A DNA stretch of 13,601 nucleotides from NCBI GenBank assembly GCA_964529265.1, contig CAZGVW010000277.1, positions 1-13,601 of the forward strand. The letters are read 5' to 3'. The notes under the pieces were generated by a model. It searched no databases, was not told where the DNA came from, and was given only the letters and a program-made list of their open reading frames with translations. A program made the translations under genes and the position numbers. Below, in pieces: positions 1 through 6,214 of the stretch (position 1 is its first letter; the number at the start of each line of letters is the position of its first letter). This DNA is from CAZGVW01 sp964529265. GTDB lineage: Bacteria; Planctomycetota; Phycisphaerae; Phycisphaerales; UBA1924.

Positions 1-581
1 GCGGGCTCCTGTCCGGTGGCGGGGTCGATGAGGCGGTTGGAGCGCGCGCCGAGGAAGGAGACGCTGGCGACGGGGCGGCGCTCGCGCCGGCCGCGGAGCA
101 TTTTTTCGACGGTCTGGAAGCCGCGGGAGAGGTCTTCGATGGTGAAATGATCGCGGCCCTTGGGTCGGAGGAGGGCGAAGATGAGGAGGCTATCGAGGTC
201 GTACTTGAGGACGTATGGCTCGCGATCGCCCGCGGCGTGGACAGTGATCGCATCGTGGAACATCTTCGCGTATGACGTGACGGCCTTCGACGTCCACTGG
301 CTGGTGGTGGTCATATCCACGATCTGCGCGACGATGCCGTGGCTGTTGTCCTCATCGTTCACGCCGCAGACCATGGTGCGGTAGCGGCCGCTGAGCAGGT
401 CGCGCAGCATGTCCTGACCCCACAGGATGCGGATGCGGTCGTGCGCATCGTCGCGGCTGTAGGCGGGCGGGAGGAGCGTGACGCGATCGGCGGCCTGCTC
501 GGAGGACATGAGGAGTTCGCCCTCGCCGTCGTAGAGGCGGACTTCATCCGCGGTGGCGCCCGAGGTTGCCTTGGAGGTCAT
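1..581 (-). CDS. Unrecognised protein, partial (C-terminus beyond the left edge)
   Basis: The frame is open for 193 codons from an ATG at 579-581 to the edge of the window, with no stop seen. It starts MTSKATSGATADEVRLYDG and carries SWISS-like soluble composition: mixed charged residues, no signal peptide and no membrane segment. A strong Shine-Dalgarno (GGAAGGAG) lies about 8 nt before the ATG, which fixes the start. Notable stretches are ILWGQDMLRDLLSGRYRTMVCGVNDEDNSHG (split here: ILWGQDMLRDLL, then SGRYRTMVCGVNDEDNSHG; about residues 47-77), YVLKYDLDSLLIFALLRPKG (about 125-144) and, near the edge, SVSFLGARSNRLIDPATGQE. Codon use is strongly C-ending (CTC, GTC, ATC), as expected of a real high-GC gene. 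I do not recognise a family. It is divergent from citrate synthase across a 275-bp gap that has a TAGAAT box on its strand. Confidence 0.75.
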   Translation of the reverse strand, partial: MTSKATSGATADEVRLYDGEGELLMSSEQAADRVTLLPPAYSRDDAHDRIRILWGQDMLRDLLSGRYRTMVCGVNDEDNSHGIVAQIVDMTTTSQWTSKAVTSYAKMFHDAITVHAAGDREPYVLKYDLDSLLIFALLRPKGRDHFTIEDLSRGFQTVEKMLRGRRERRPVASVSFLGARSNRLIDPATGQEP

Positions 582-633
582 GATGAATGCTCCTTCCGCC
601 GCGAAGGCCGTGAGGTGGACTGTGAAGCGGGTC

Positions 634-639
634 ATTCTA
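634..639 (-). promoter_or_regulatory. Probable -10 element (TAGAAT) for the left-edge gene
   Basis: Read on the minus strand the hexamer is TAGAAT, five of six matches to TATAAT, and sits 52 nt before the ATG at 581, giving a leader of about 45 nt that contains the GGAAGGAG ribosome site. No convincing -35 hexamer is seen at 16-18 nt spacing. The same hexamer recurs upstream of other minus-strand genes in this window. Confidence 0.35.
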
Positions 640-856
640 TCGGCTCGGCGCGGAGGTATTTTGCGCGGGAGCGAGGCTTTCGTTTGCGCGGCGGGGCGGC
701 TATCGTGCCGGGTCAGATTTCAGTTCCCGCCGCCCAACGGCCCCTGAGCCCCCGTCCGGATGAGCCCCGAAGGCCCTCCCGGCGCCGGGCGGGCGGCCTG
801 CACGCCGCGGCTGGGTTTTCCCTTCATTCCGCACACTCCACGCCAGGAGGAAGCAC

Positions 857-1981
857 GTGACTTCTGCCCCCACCGTCTCCGAAGGCCTTGCCGGGATCGT
901 CGCCGGCGACAGCGCCATCTGCTCGGTCGATCAGGACAAGCTGATCTATCGCGGGTACACGATCGATGACCTCGCGCAGCACGCGATCTTCGAGGAGACG
1001 GCGTTCCTTCTGCTGGTGGGGCACAAGCCTTCGCAGACGGAGCTGGACGACTTCCGGAAGGATCTGGCGGCGGCGCGGGCGCTGCCGCAGGACGCGGTGG
1101 ACCTGATCAAGCGGATCGCGAAGGCGCCGTACACGCATCCGATGGATACCTTGCGGACGGTGGTGTCGTATCTCGCGCACATCGACAAGGACTGCCAGAG
1201 CAACGAGCCGGAGGCGGGGCTGCGGAAATCGAAGCGGCTGACGGCGCAGATCGCGACGATCATCGGGCACATCCAGAACGCGATCGACGGGCGGGACTTC
1301 GTGAAGCCGGATCCTTCGCTGAGCCACGCGGCGAACCTGCTCTACATGATGACGGGCCGCAAGCCGACGCCGGAGGAGGCGCACATTATCGACGTCTCGC
1401 TGACGCTGTACGCGGAGCACGACTTCAACGCGAGCACGTTCACGGCGCGGGTGATCGCGGGCACGCTGTCGGACATGCACGGGGCGGTGACGGGTGCAAT
1501 CGCGGCGCTGAAAGGCCCGCTGCACGGCGGCGCGAACGAGGCGGCAATGGACATGCTGAAGGAGATCGGCTCGCTCGACCAGGTGGACGCCTTCATGAAG
1601 AAGGCGTTCGAGACGAAGCGGAAGATCATGGGTTTCGGGCACCGCGTGTATAAGCACGGCGATCATCGGGCTTCGATCCTGCACGCGCTCGGGCGCAAGT
1701 ACGCCGAGAAGAAGGGCGCGGAGGCGGTGAAGTGGTTCGAGATCGGGGAGAAGGTGCAGGCGATCATGGCGCGGGACAAGAAGATCTTCCCGAACGTGGA
1801 TTTCCCGTGCGGGATGACGTACTTCGTGATGGGGATTCCCGTGCCGCAATACACGCCGATCTTCGTGGCGGCGCGGATCACCGGGTGGTGCGCGCACATC
1901 ATGGAGCAGCACGCGAACAACAAGCTGATCCGGCCGCTGAGCAACTACACGGGGCCGAAGATCCGGGCGTGGAAGGGCTGA
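857..1981 (+). CDS. gltA: Citrate synthase
   Basis: Condenses acetyl-CoA with oxaloacetate to give citrate, the entry step of the TCA cycle; cytoplasmic. The 374-residue length matches the short citrate synthase class (the CitZ/PrpC-like type of Bacillus and archaea) rather than the ~430-residue GltA of enterobacteria. The catalytic triad is complete: His223 in GPLHGGANE, His262 in GFGHRVYKHGDHR and Asp315 in FPNVDFPCG. Substrate-binding His188 (AEHDFNAST), Arg271 and Arg340 (AARITGWCAH) are also in place. The start is GTG, chosen because AGGAGG lies 6 nt before it. The gene is monocistronic, divergent from the left-edge gene and convergent with the next gene, with only 15 bp between stops. 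2-Methylcitrate synthase (PrpC) has nearly the same fold and motifs and cannot be fully excluded, but no methylcitrate-pathway gene lies nearby. Confidence 0.95.
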   Translation: MTSAPTVSEGLAGIVAGDSAICSVDQDKLIYRGYTIDDLAQHAIFEETAFLLLVGHKPSQTELDDFRKDLAAARALPQDAVDLIKRIAKAPYTHPMDTLRTVVSYLAHIDKDCQSNEPEAGLRKSKRLTAQIATIIGHIQNAIDGRDFVKPDPSLSHAANLLYMMTGRKPTPEEAHIIDVSLTLYAEHDFNASTFTARVIAGTLSDMHGAVTGAIAALKGPLHGGANEAAMDMLKEIGSLDQVDAFMKKAFETKRKIMGFGHRVYKHGDHRASILHALGRKYAEKKGAEAVKWFEIGEKVQAIMARDKKIFPNVDFPCGMTYFVMGIPVPQYTPIFVAARITGWCAHIMEQHANNKLIRPLSNYTGPKIRAWKG

Positions 1982-1996
1982 GCGGAGCGTTGTTGT

Positions 1997-2548
1997 TCAG
2001 GCGTCGCGCAGGGCGAGGATGAGTTCGACCTTGCCGACCTGCTCATCGAGGCGCTGCGCGATATCGAGCGGCTTCAGGCCCTCATCGGAGAGGCGGAAGA
2101 TCTGGCGCGTGAGGGGATCGATCTCGTCGGAGGCGAAGAGATCGGCCCGCGCGCCGGATTGAGCGGCCGCGCCGGGACGGGGCTCGATCATGCGCGATGC
2201 GCCCCCGGTCCCGGCCCCGCCCCCGCCCCCGCCCCCGCCCCCGGAAGGGCGGCCGAGATGGTGTCCGGAGCGCGGTGAGCGGTCAGATGGGCTGAGGCGA
2301 TCGATGCGCTCATCGGCCTGGGCGATGAGGCGCTCGAGGCGATCGGCTTTTTCGTCGAGGCGTGCGGCGAGGCGCTCGGCGAGTTCCTCGGCTTCGGGGA
2401 GGATGGGATCGACGCTGCGCGGCCGTCGAGGCGGCTCGGAGAGCGCGGTGCGGCCTCCGCCGCGGCGTTCGATGGCGATCTTCCTGGCCCAGGACCAGAG
2501 GCCGATGACGAGGAGGATGGCGCCGCCGGCGGTGAGCGCGCCGGCCAT
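1997..2548 (-). CDS. Membrane-anchored coiled-coil protein with C-terminal HTH-like segment (DUF2802/DUF6115-like)
   Basis: A 183-residue protein of unassigned function. Residues 1-22 (MAGALTAGGAILLVIGLWSW) form one hydrophobic N-terminal membrane anchor, followed by basic residues. Residues about 50-87 are a charged heptad-like coiled coil (AEELAERLAARLDEKADRLE onward). A linker with nine consecutive glycines follows (103-111). The last ~40 residues (LTRQIFRLSDEGLKPLDIAQ, then RLDEQVGKVELILALRD) resemble the helix-turn-helix-like tail of DUF2802/DUF6115 single-pass proteins. The ATG at 2548 has GGAGG only 4 nt upstream; an in-frame GTG at 2611, with GGAG 11 nt upstream, would add 21 residues, but that extension uses rare ATA and CCA codons. 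The open frame continues far upstream only as an antisense shadow of tilS. It is divergent from tilS. Confidence 0.72.
   Translation of the reverse strand: MAGALTAGGAILLVIGLWSWARKIAIERRGGGRTALSEPPRRPRSVDPILPEAEELAERLAARLDEKADRLERLIAQADERIDRLSPSDRSPRSGHHLGRPSGGGGGGGGGAGTGGASRMIEPRPGAAAQSGARADLFASDEIDPLTRQIFRLSDEGLKPLDIAQRLDEQVGKVELILALRDA
2213..2243. repeat. GCCCCC hexanucleotide tandem repeat (polyglycine-encoding)
   Basis: Four perfect GCCCCC units occupy 2219-2242, preceded by a shorter GGCCCC unit. Read on the minus strand this is (GGGGGC)4, encoding the Gly9 linker of the membrane-anchored coiled-coil protein. Four runs of five G on the coding strand meet the usual G-quadruplex pattern. 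Slippage by one unit would keep the reading frame. Confidence 0.9.
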
Positions 2549-2693
2549 GAAGCCTCCGCCGGTGAGCGAAGCGAGCGTGGCCGCGGCATGCGCTATGGGG
2601 CTTGGATCCACGCGGGGCGTTGCTCCGGGACGATGGTTCGCGCGGCGCAGCATGGCGGGCGCGCAGTGAATGCTTCGGCGTGGGGTAGATCGG

Positions 2694-2699
2694 TATGAT
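2694..2699 (+). promoter_or_regulatory. Probable -10 element (TATGAT) directly upstream of tilS
   Basis: TATGAT matches TATAAT at five of six positions and lies just 6 nt before the GTG at 2706. Transcription initiated at the normal distance would begin at or next to that GTG, so the mRNA would be leaderless. No clear -35 hexamer is present at 16-18 nt spacing. Confidence 0.35.
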
Positions 2700-2705
2700 T
2701 CGCGC

Positions 2706-3755
2706 GTGCCCGTGAGATTTGCGCATCGTGATGGCGGGCCGGGGTTTGCGCTGCCTTCGCGGCGCGATCCGGCGGTGGCGGAGACGATCCGGAGGTGGCG
2801 GGGGCTGACTTCGGGGGCGCCAACGCTGCTGGCGTGCTCGGGCGGGGCGGATTCGACGGCGCTGGCGCTGTGTCTTCTGGCTGCGGGCGGGGGGGCGGCG
2901 GCGGGGTTGGCGCACATCGTGCACGACCTGCGGCCGGAAGCGGAGGCGCTGGCGGATCGGGATCGCGCACGGGCGCTGGCGGAGGGGCTGGGACTGCCGT
3001 TCTTCGAGGAAGCGATCGCGGTGCGCGCGGCGGGCGGGAACGCGGAGGGCGCTGCGCGGCGGCTGCGGTACGCGGCGCTGGCGCGGCTGGCGCGGAAGGC
3101 GGGCGTGCAGTTCGTGGCCACGGCGCATCAGGCGGACGATCAGTTGGAGACGATCGTGATGGCGCTGCTGCGGGGCGCGGGGCTGGAGGGTCTGGCGGGG
3201 ATCTCGCCGCGGCGACGGATCGGGGCCGGGGTGGCGCTGGTGCGGCCGATGCTGGGGATGACGCGTGCGGATGCGGAGCGGATCTGCACCGATGCGGGAG
3301 TGGAGTGGGCGGAAGATGTGACGAATCTGGACGTGAGCCGTCTGCGCGCGGCGCTGCGGCGGGGGCCGCTGGCGGAGATCAGGCGGATGAGGCCGCAAGC
3401 CGCGGCGAGGGCGGCGCGGAGCGCGGAGTTGATGCGGGACGCGGCGGGGCTGGTGCAGGATCGCGTGCGCGCGCTGTTCGGGGAGGAGATGGAATGGGAG
3501 CGGAAGGCGCTGCGCGGGGAGCGGGCGATCGTGGTCGGCGCGGGGCTGCGGCGGGCGGCGCTGCGGCTGACGGAGGGCGCGGGGGCGGATCGGCTGTCGG
3601 GGCGGGTGGTTGATCCGGCGGTGCGGGCGATTCGAGGGGAATCGACGGATCCGCGGCGGTTTGAGTGGGTGCGGGGCGTGGTGGTGGAGGTGGATGCGCG
3701 GCGTGTGCGCGTGGGGCGCGCAGAAAAAGGGCCCGGCGTGGTGGCCGGGCCCTGA
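2706..3755 (+). CDS. tilS: tRNA(Ile)-lysidine synthase
   Basis: Uses ATP and lysine to convert the wobble cytidine (C34) of the CAU-anticodon tRNA-Ile to lysidine, so that it reads AUA; essential in most bacteria. From the GTG at 2706 the protein has 349 residues. The ATP-binding PP-loop is ACSGGADST (43-51). Family motifs follow in order: HIVHDLRPEAEALADRD (70-86), RRLRYAALARLA (118-129), VATAHQADDQLETIVMALLR (137-156), VRPMLGMTRADAERI (179-193) and WAEDVTNLDVSRLRAALRRG (201-220). The last segment replaces the usual RNxIRxxLLP sequence and is weakly conserved. The length fits the short TilS class without a large C-terminal domain. An ATG at 2670 would add 12 residues but has no ribosome site and precedes the TATGAT box, so GTG 2706 was preferred. 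The last codons overlap a hairpin serving the opposite gene. Confidence 0.9.
   Translation: MPVRFAHRDGGPGFALPSRRDPAVAETIRRWRGLTSGAPTLLACSGGADSTALALCLLAAGGGAAAGLAHIVHDLRPEAEALADRDRARALAEGLGLPFFEEAIAVRAAGGNAEGAARRLRYAALARLARKAGVQFVATAHQADDQLETIVMALLRGAGLEGLAGISPRRRIGAGVALVRPMLGMTRADAERICTDAGVEWAEDVTNLDVSRLRAALRRGPLAEIRRMRPQAAARAARSAELMRDAAGLVQDRVRALFGEEMEWERKALRGERAIVVGAGLRRAALRLTEGAGADRLSGRVVDPAVRAIRGESTDPRRFEWVRGVVVEVDARRVRVGRAEKGPGVVAGP
3722..3752 (-). terminator. Intrinsic terminator of the sigma factor gene, inside the 3' end of tilS
   Basis: A perfect 9-bp stem (GGGCCCGGC at 3729-3737, GCCGGGCCC at 3744-3752) has a 6-nt loop. On the minus strand the stem is followed at once by TTTTT (3728-3724), then CT: the classic rho-independent arrangement for the gene whose stop codon is at 3785, 33 nt upstream. 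On the plus strand the stem follows AAAAA and has no T-run after it, so it works mainly in the minus direction. It is encoded within the last codons of tilS. Confidence 0.8.
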
Positions 3756-3784
3756 AGGGTCAAGAACTGTGATGAGCGCGACGG

Positions 3785-4885
3785 TCAGTTGAGGCCGTAG
3801 CCGGTGACGGCGGCCTCGTTGGGCTCGCGCTTCGCGGCTTCGGCGGGCTCCTGCTCCTCGGGCTGCTGAGAGCCGAGGTAGGACTCCTCCAGTTCAAGGC
3901 GGATCTTTTCGAGCGCCTTGTTCTGGATCTGGCGAACGCGCTCCTTGGTGACGCCGATGATCTGGCCGATCTGCTCCAGGGTCATCGGGCGCTCGTCCTC
4001 GTTGCGCGACTCCAGACCGAAGCGGAGATCGATGATCGTCCGCTCGATGCCGGTGAGATCGGCGCGGTTCTCGGCGACGATGCGACGGACCTCGCCCGCG
4101 GCGTCCTTCTCCATCTCGGTCCGCTTGGACTCGATGTAGTTGGAGCGCTCGAGCTTGGGGTCGAAATCGGTCGGGAAGCGCTGCCGATGCTTGCTCAGTT
4201 TCATGCCCTGCCGGCTGAAGGCCTTGAGGATGGCGCGGCAGGCGTAGGTGGAGAACTTGAAGCCGCGGCCGCAATCGAACTTATCCACGGCGCGGAGGAG
4301 GGCCATGTTGCCCTCGCTCACGAGATCGGCGAAATCGACCTCGCTCATGCGCGTGCGCTTGGCCATGGCCAGGACGAGCGCGAGGTTGGTGTTCGCGATC
4401 TGCTCGCGGAGGCGGCTCGAGATGCGGTGCCACTTGAGGAGTTCCTCAGCCTGCTCCTCGGTGGCGGTGCGATCGGGCGAGGCCCAGACGCTGCGCTGGA
4501 TTTCGCGGATGCGATGGCGGGCGTAGTTGAACTGGAGGAAGAGCACGCGCTCCTCGGCGGCGGTCAGCAGGACCTGCTGGCTGCCCTTCTCGGAGCGATC
4601 GCGCGGGCCGTTGAGGTCATCCATGACCGGGTGGTACCAAGAGGTATCCGGCTTCTGGATGTCGGGCGCCTCGTCGTAGATGCTGCGTTCGGCGTTCTTC
4701 TCGTAGAACGCGGGGCTATCGATGAAATCCTGCTCGTGGGTAAGCAGTCGCTGGAGCGTCCGCTGCTCGTCGGTGGTGGGGGCGCGGCGCGCAGCGCGGG
4801 CGGCGCCGGACCGCTTGACCGAAACCTGGCGGCGACGACGGACCTGCTCCAGGGGGGAACGGGTTGTCGAGAATGCCTGGTTCAT
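3785..4885 (-). CDS. Sigma-70 family RNA polymerase sigma factor, atypical, without recognisable region 3
   Basis: Directs core RNA polymerase to promoters. The ATG at 4885 gives 366 residues (MNQAFSTTRSPLEQVRRRRQ...). An AGG 8 nt upstream and a GTG immediately before the ATG leave the exact start open by one codon; 45 further open codons upstream look non-coding. Order of parts: basic N-terminus (1-35); a region 1.2-like helix, TAAEERVLFLQFNYARHRI (108-126); region 2, about 159-235, with NTNLALVLAMAKR, DLVSEGNMALLRAVDKFD and GFKFSTYACRAILKAFSRQ; a short charged linker in place of region 3 (about 237-277); region 4 (278-335), with RTIIDLRFGL and the highly canonical -35-reading helix TLEQIGQIIGVTKERVRQIQ; and an acidic tail. 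The usual STYATWWIRQAI tryptophans are replaced by STYACRAILKAF. It is probably not the primary housekeeping sigma. It is convergent with tilS and divergent from sodA. Confidence 0.9.
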   Translation of the reverse strand: MNQAFSTTRSPLEQVRRRRQVSVKRSGAARAARRAPTTDEQRTLQRLLTHEQDFIDSPAFYEKNAERSIYDEAPDIQKPDTSWYHPVMDDLNGPRDRSEKGSQQVLLTAAEERVLFLQFNYARHRIREIQRSVWASPDRTATEEQAEELLKWHRISSRLREQIANTNLALVLAMAKRTRMSEVDFADLVSEGNMALLRAVDKFDCGRGFKFSTYACRAILKAFSRQGMKLSKHRQRFPTDFDPKLERSNYIESKRTEMEKDAAGEVRRIVAENRADLTGIERTIIDLRFGLESRNEDERPMTLEQIGQIIGVTKERVRQIQNKALEKIRLELEESYLGSQQPEEQEPAEAAKREPNEAAVTGYGLN

Positions 4886-5063
4886 CACGTGTGCCTGTCT
4901 CCCGGACGTCTCGTCTCGGAGACGCCAAGGCGGCTGCCGCTGGTCGTGAACGACACTCGGCTGACCGCGGGTGCTCCGCCGACCTGTCCCTGCGCCTGTT
5001 CTGGGCTGATTCGGACACATCGGCGACTGAGAGATTCCTTCAACAAAACGCTTTCCGGGCGGC

Positions 5064-5080
5064 CTTTGGACGCTCCAAAG
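5064..5080. promoter_or_regulatory. Perfect inverted repeat CTTTGGA-CGC-TCCAAAG
   Basis: Two 7-nt arms pair exactly around a 3-nt centre. It lies in the predicted leader of the sigma factor gene, about 180 nt before its ATG, with no T-run on either side, so it is not an intrinsic terminator. It could be an operator for a dimeric regulator or a leader hairpin. CTTTGGAGGCG at 5347 on the plus strand repeats one arm. Confidence 0.4.
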
Positions 5081-5230
5081 ACCATCTGGGACGAGATTTA
5101 TGCGCCATATGGGGTGTTCAACCCACGATTTTGGAGCCGGGCGCTCGGCAACCGAGTCTTTCGGACTTCGGCCCTTCTTCTACATGTTGATTCGCGGAAT
5201 TGTTCATGACGGATACGCGAACTTGGAAAC

Positions 5231-5236
5231 ATTCTA
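5231..5236 (-). promoter_or_regulatory. Possible -10 element (TAGAAT) of the sigma factor gene
   Basis: On the minus strand the sequence reads GTTTAGAATGTT in an AT-rich patch. At 17-nt spacing the upstream hexamer is GTCGCA, a poor -35. Use of this site implies a leader of roughly 340 nt before the ATG at 4885. Confidence 0.3.
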
Positions 5237-5315
5237 AACTATGGGACGCTCCGTGCGACACTCAGTTGCGGAAAAGGGCCGGAAATTCGCATTGTGTGGC
5301 CTCTGAGCGGGGGGT

Positions 5316-5344
5316 TTGACCCTTCTCGGACGGGGGCGTAGCCT
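5316..5344 (+). promoter_or_regulatory. Possible sodA promoter (TTGACC-17-TAGCCT)
   Basis: The -35 hexamer TTGACC matches TTGACA at five of six positions; spacing is the ideal 17 nt; the -10 TAGCCT is weak (three of six). A start near 5351 would give a leader of about 184 nt holding two GC-rich hairpins before the ribosome site. Confidence 0.3.
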
Positions 5345-5403
5345 CGCTTTGGAGGCGATTCTGACGCCGGAGATACCCTAACAAAAGCCATGCCATTCTG
5401 CAA

Positions 5404-5488
5404 GGGCCCCGACCCGGGCCTCGGGCCCCGGAAACGGGGTAGAGGCGGCGGGCGGGCGGCTGGGACCCCGGGAATCTGCCGGGCCCAG
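5404..5488 (+). promoter_or_regulatory. Two GC-rich hairpins in the sodA leader
   Basis: First hairpin, 5404-5428: GGGCCCCGA pairs with TCGGGCCC through 5 bp, one bulged C and 3 bp around an 8-nt loop. Second, 5460-5488: CTGGG pairs with CCCAG, extended inward by further G-C pairs with small bulges. Neither is followed by a T-run, so they look like leader structure rather than terminators. The AAGGAG ribosome site at 5524-5528 lies downstream and free. Confidence 0.35.
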
Positions 5489-5534
5489 CAGATGGACCGC
5501 CATTCTGTCAGCACTCGGAGACAAGGAGCATCCC

Positions 5535-6173
5535 ATGCCTTTCACGCTGCCCCCCCTGCCGTACCCCGCTTCGGCCCTCGAGCCGGTGATTGATGCGAAG
5601 ACGATGGAGATTCATCACGGCAAGCACCATGCCGCGTACGTGAACAACGCGAACAAGGCCCTGGAGGGGACGCGGTTCGCGGACATGTCGCCGGAGGACG
5701 TGGTGCGGAATCTGAATGACGTGCCGGAGGACAAGCGGACGGCGGTGCGGAACAACGCCGGCGGGCACGTGAATCACTCGCTGTTCTGGCAGATCATGGC
5801 GCCGAAGGGGAAGGGGGGCGCGCCGTCGGGCGACCTGGCGAGCGCGATCAACGGGGCGTTCGGCTCGCTGGACGGGTTCAAGGAGAAGTTCGTCGCCGCG
5901 GCAACGGGGCGTTTCGGCTCCGGCTGGGCGTGGCTGTGCGTGAAGAACGGGAAGGTGGAGATCTGCTCCACGGCGAACCAAGACAACCCGCTGATGGAGA
6001 AATCGATCGGCGCGGCGGCGGGGTGCGGGGGCACGCCGATCCTGGGGCTCGACGTGTGGGAGCACGCGTACTACCTGAACTATCAGAACAGGCGCCCGGA
6101 CTACTGCGCGGCGTGGTGGGACGTGGTGAACTGGGCGAAGGTGGGGGAGATGTTCAAGAAGGCCAGGCAATAG
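5535..6173 (+). CDS. sodA: Superoxide dismutase, Fe/Mn family, Mn-type
   Basis: Converts superoxide to oxygen and hydrogen peroxide in the cytoplasm. The 212 residues match the family in full. Metal ligands are His27 (MEIHHGKHH), His81 (GGHVNHSLFW), Asp173 and His177 (LDVWEHAYY). Gly77 in AGGHVNH together with Gln149 in STANQDNPL is the arrangement of manganese enzymes; iron enzymes place the active-site glutamine in the earlier motif. Cambialistic use of either metal cannot be judged by eye. There is no signal peptide. AAGGAG lies 6 nt before the ATG and fixes the start. The gene is alone: divergent from the sigma factor gene across 649 bp and convergent with the DUF1844 gene, 41 bp between stops. 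A 5-bp CGCTG/CAGCG hairpin near 6207-6221 lacks a T-run. Confidence 0.96.
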   Translation: MPFTLPPLPYPASALEPVIDAKTMEIHHGKHHAAYVNNANKALEGTRFADMSPEDVVRNLNDVPEDKRTAVRNNAGGHVNHSLFWQIMAPKGKGGAPSGDLASAINGAFGSLDGFKEKFVAAATGRFGSGWAWLCVKNGKVEICSTANQDNPLMEKSIGAAAGCGGTPILGLDVWEHAYYLNYQNRRPDYCAAWWDVVNWAKVGEMFKKARQ

Positions 6174-6214
6174 GGAATGGGCAACAGGCAACAGCGGAAA
6201 AGAGGCGCTGCGCT

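Larger units (their letters stand above)
4886..5534. other. 649-bp intergenic region between the sigma factor gene and sodA
   Basis: I found no convincing coding frame; the short frames here have poor composition and no ribosome sites. The part from about 5035 to 5245 is clearly more AT-rich than its surroundings, as expected of divergent promoters. Contents I can point to are a perfect inverted repeat at 5064-5080, a minus-strand TAGAAT at 5236-5231, a plus-strand TTGACC-17-TAGCCT at 5316-5344, and two GC-rich hairpins at 5404-5428 and 5460-5488 in the sodA leader. No tRNA, 6S, RNase P or tmRNA signature was recognised by eye. Confidence 0.6.

Noticed and set aside
3729..3752. Terminator for tilS on the plus strand
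   Set aside because: The hairpin includes the end of the tilS coding region and is followed by TGAAGGG with no T-run in that direction; the T-run is on the minus strand.
4886..5020. N-terminal extension of the sigma factor by 45 codons
   Set aside because: Open frame, but composition changes, there is no ribosome site, and a good start with family-like length is at 4885.
5246..5534. Riboswitch or structural RNA in the sodA leader
   Set aside because: Hairpins exist, but I could not match any known riboswitch, 6S, tmRNA or RNase P core.
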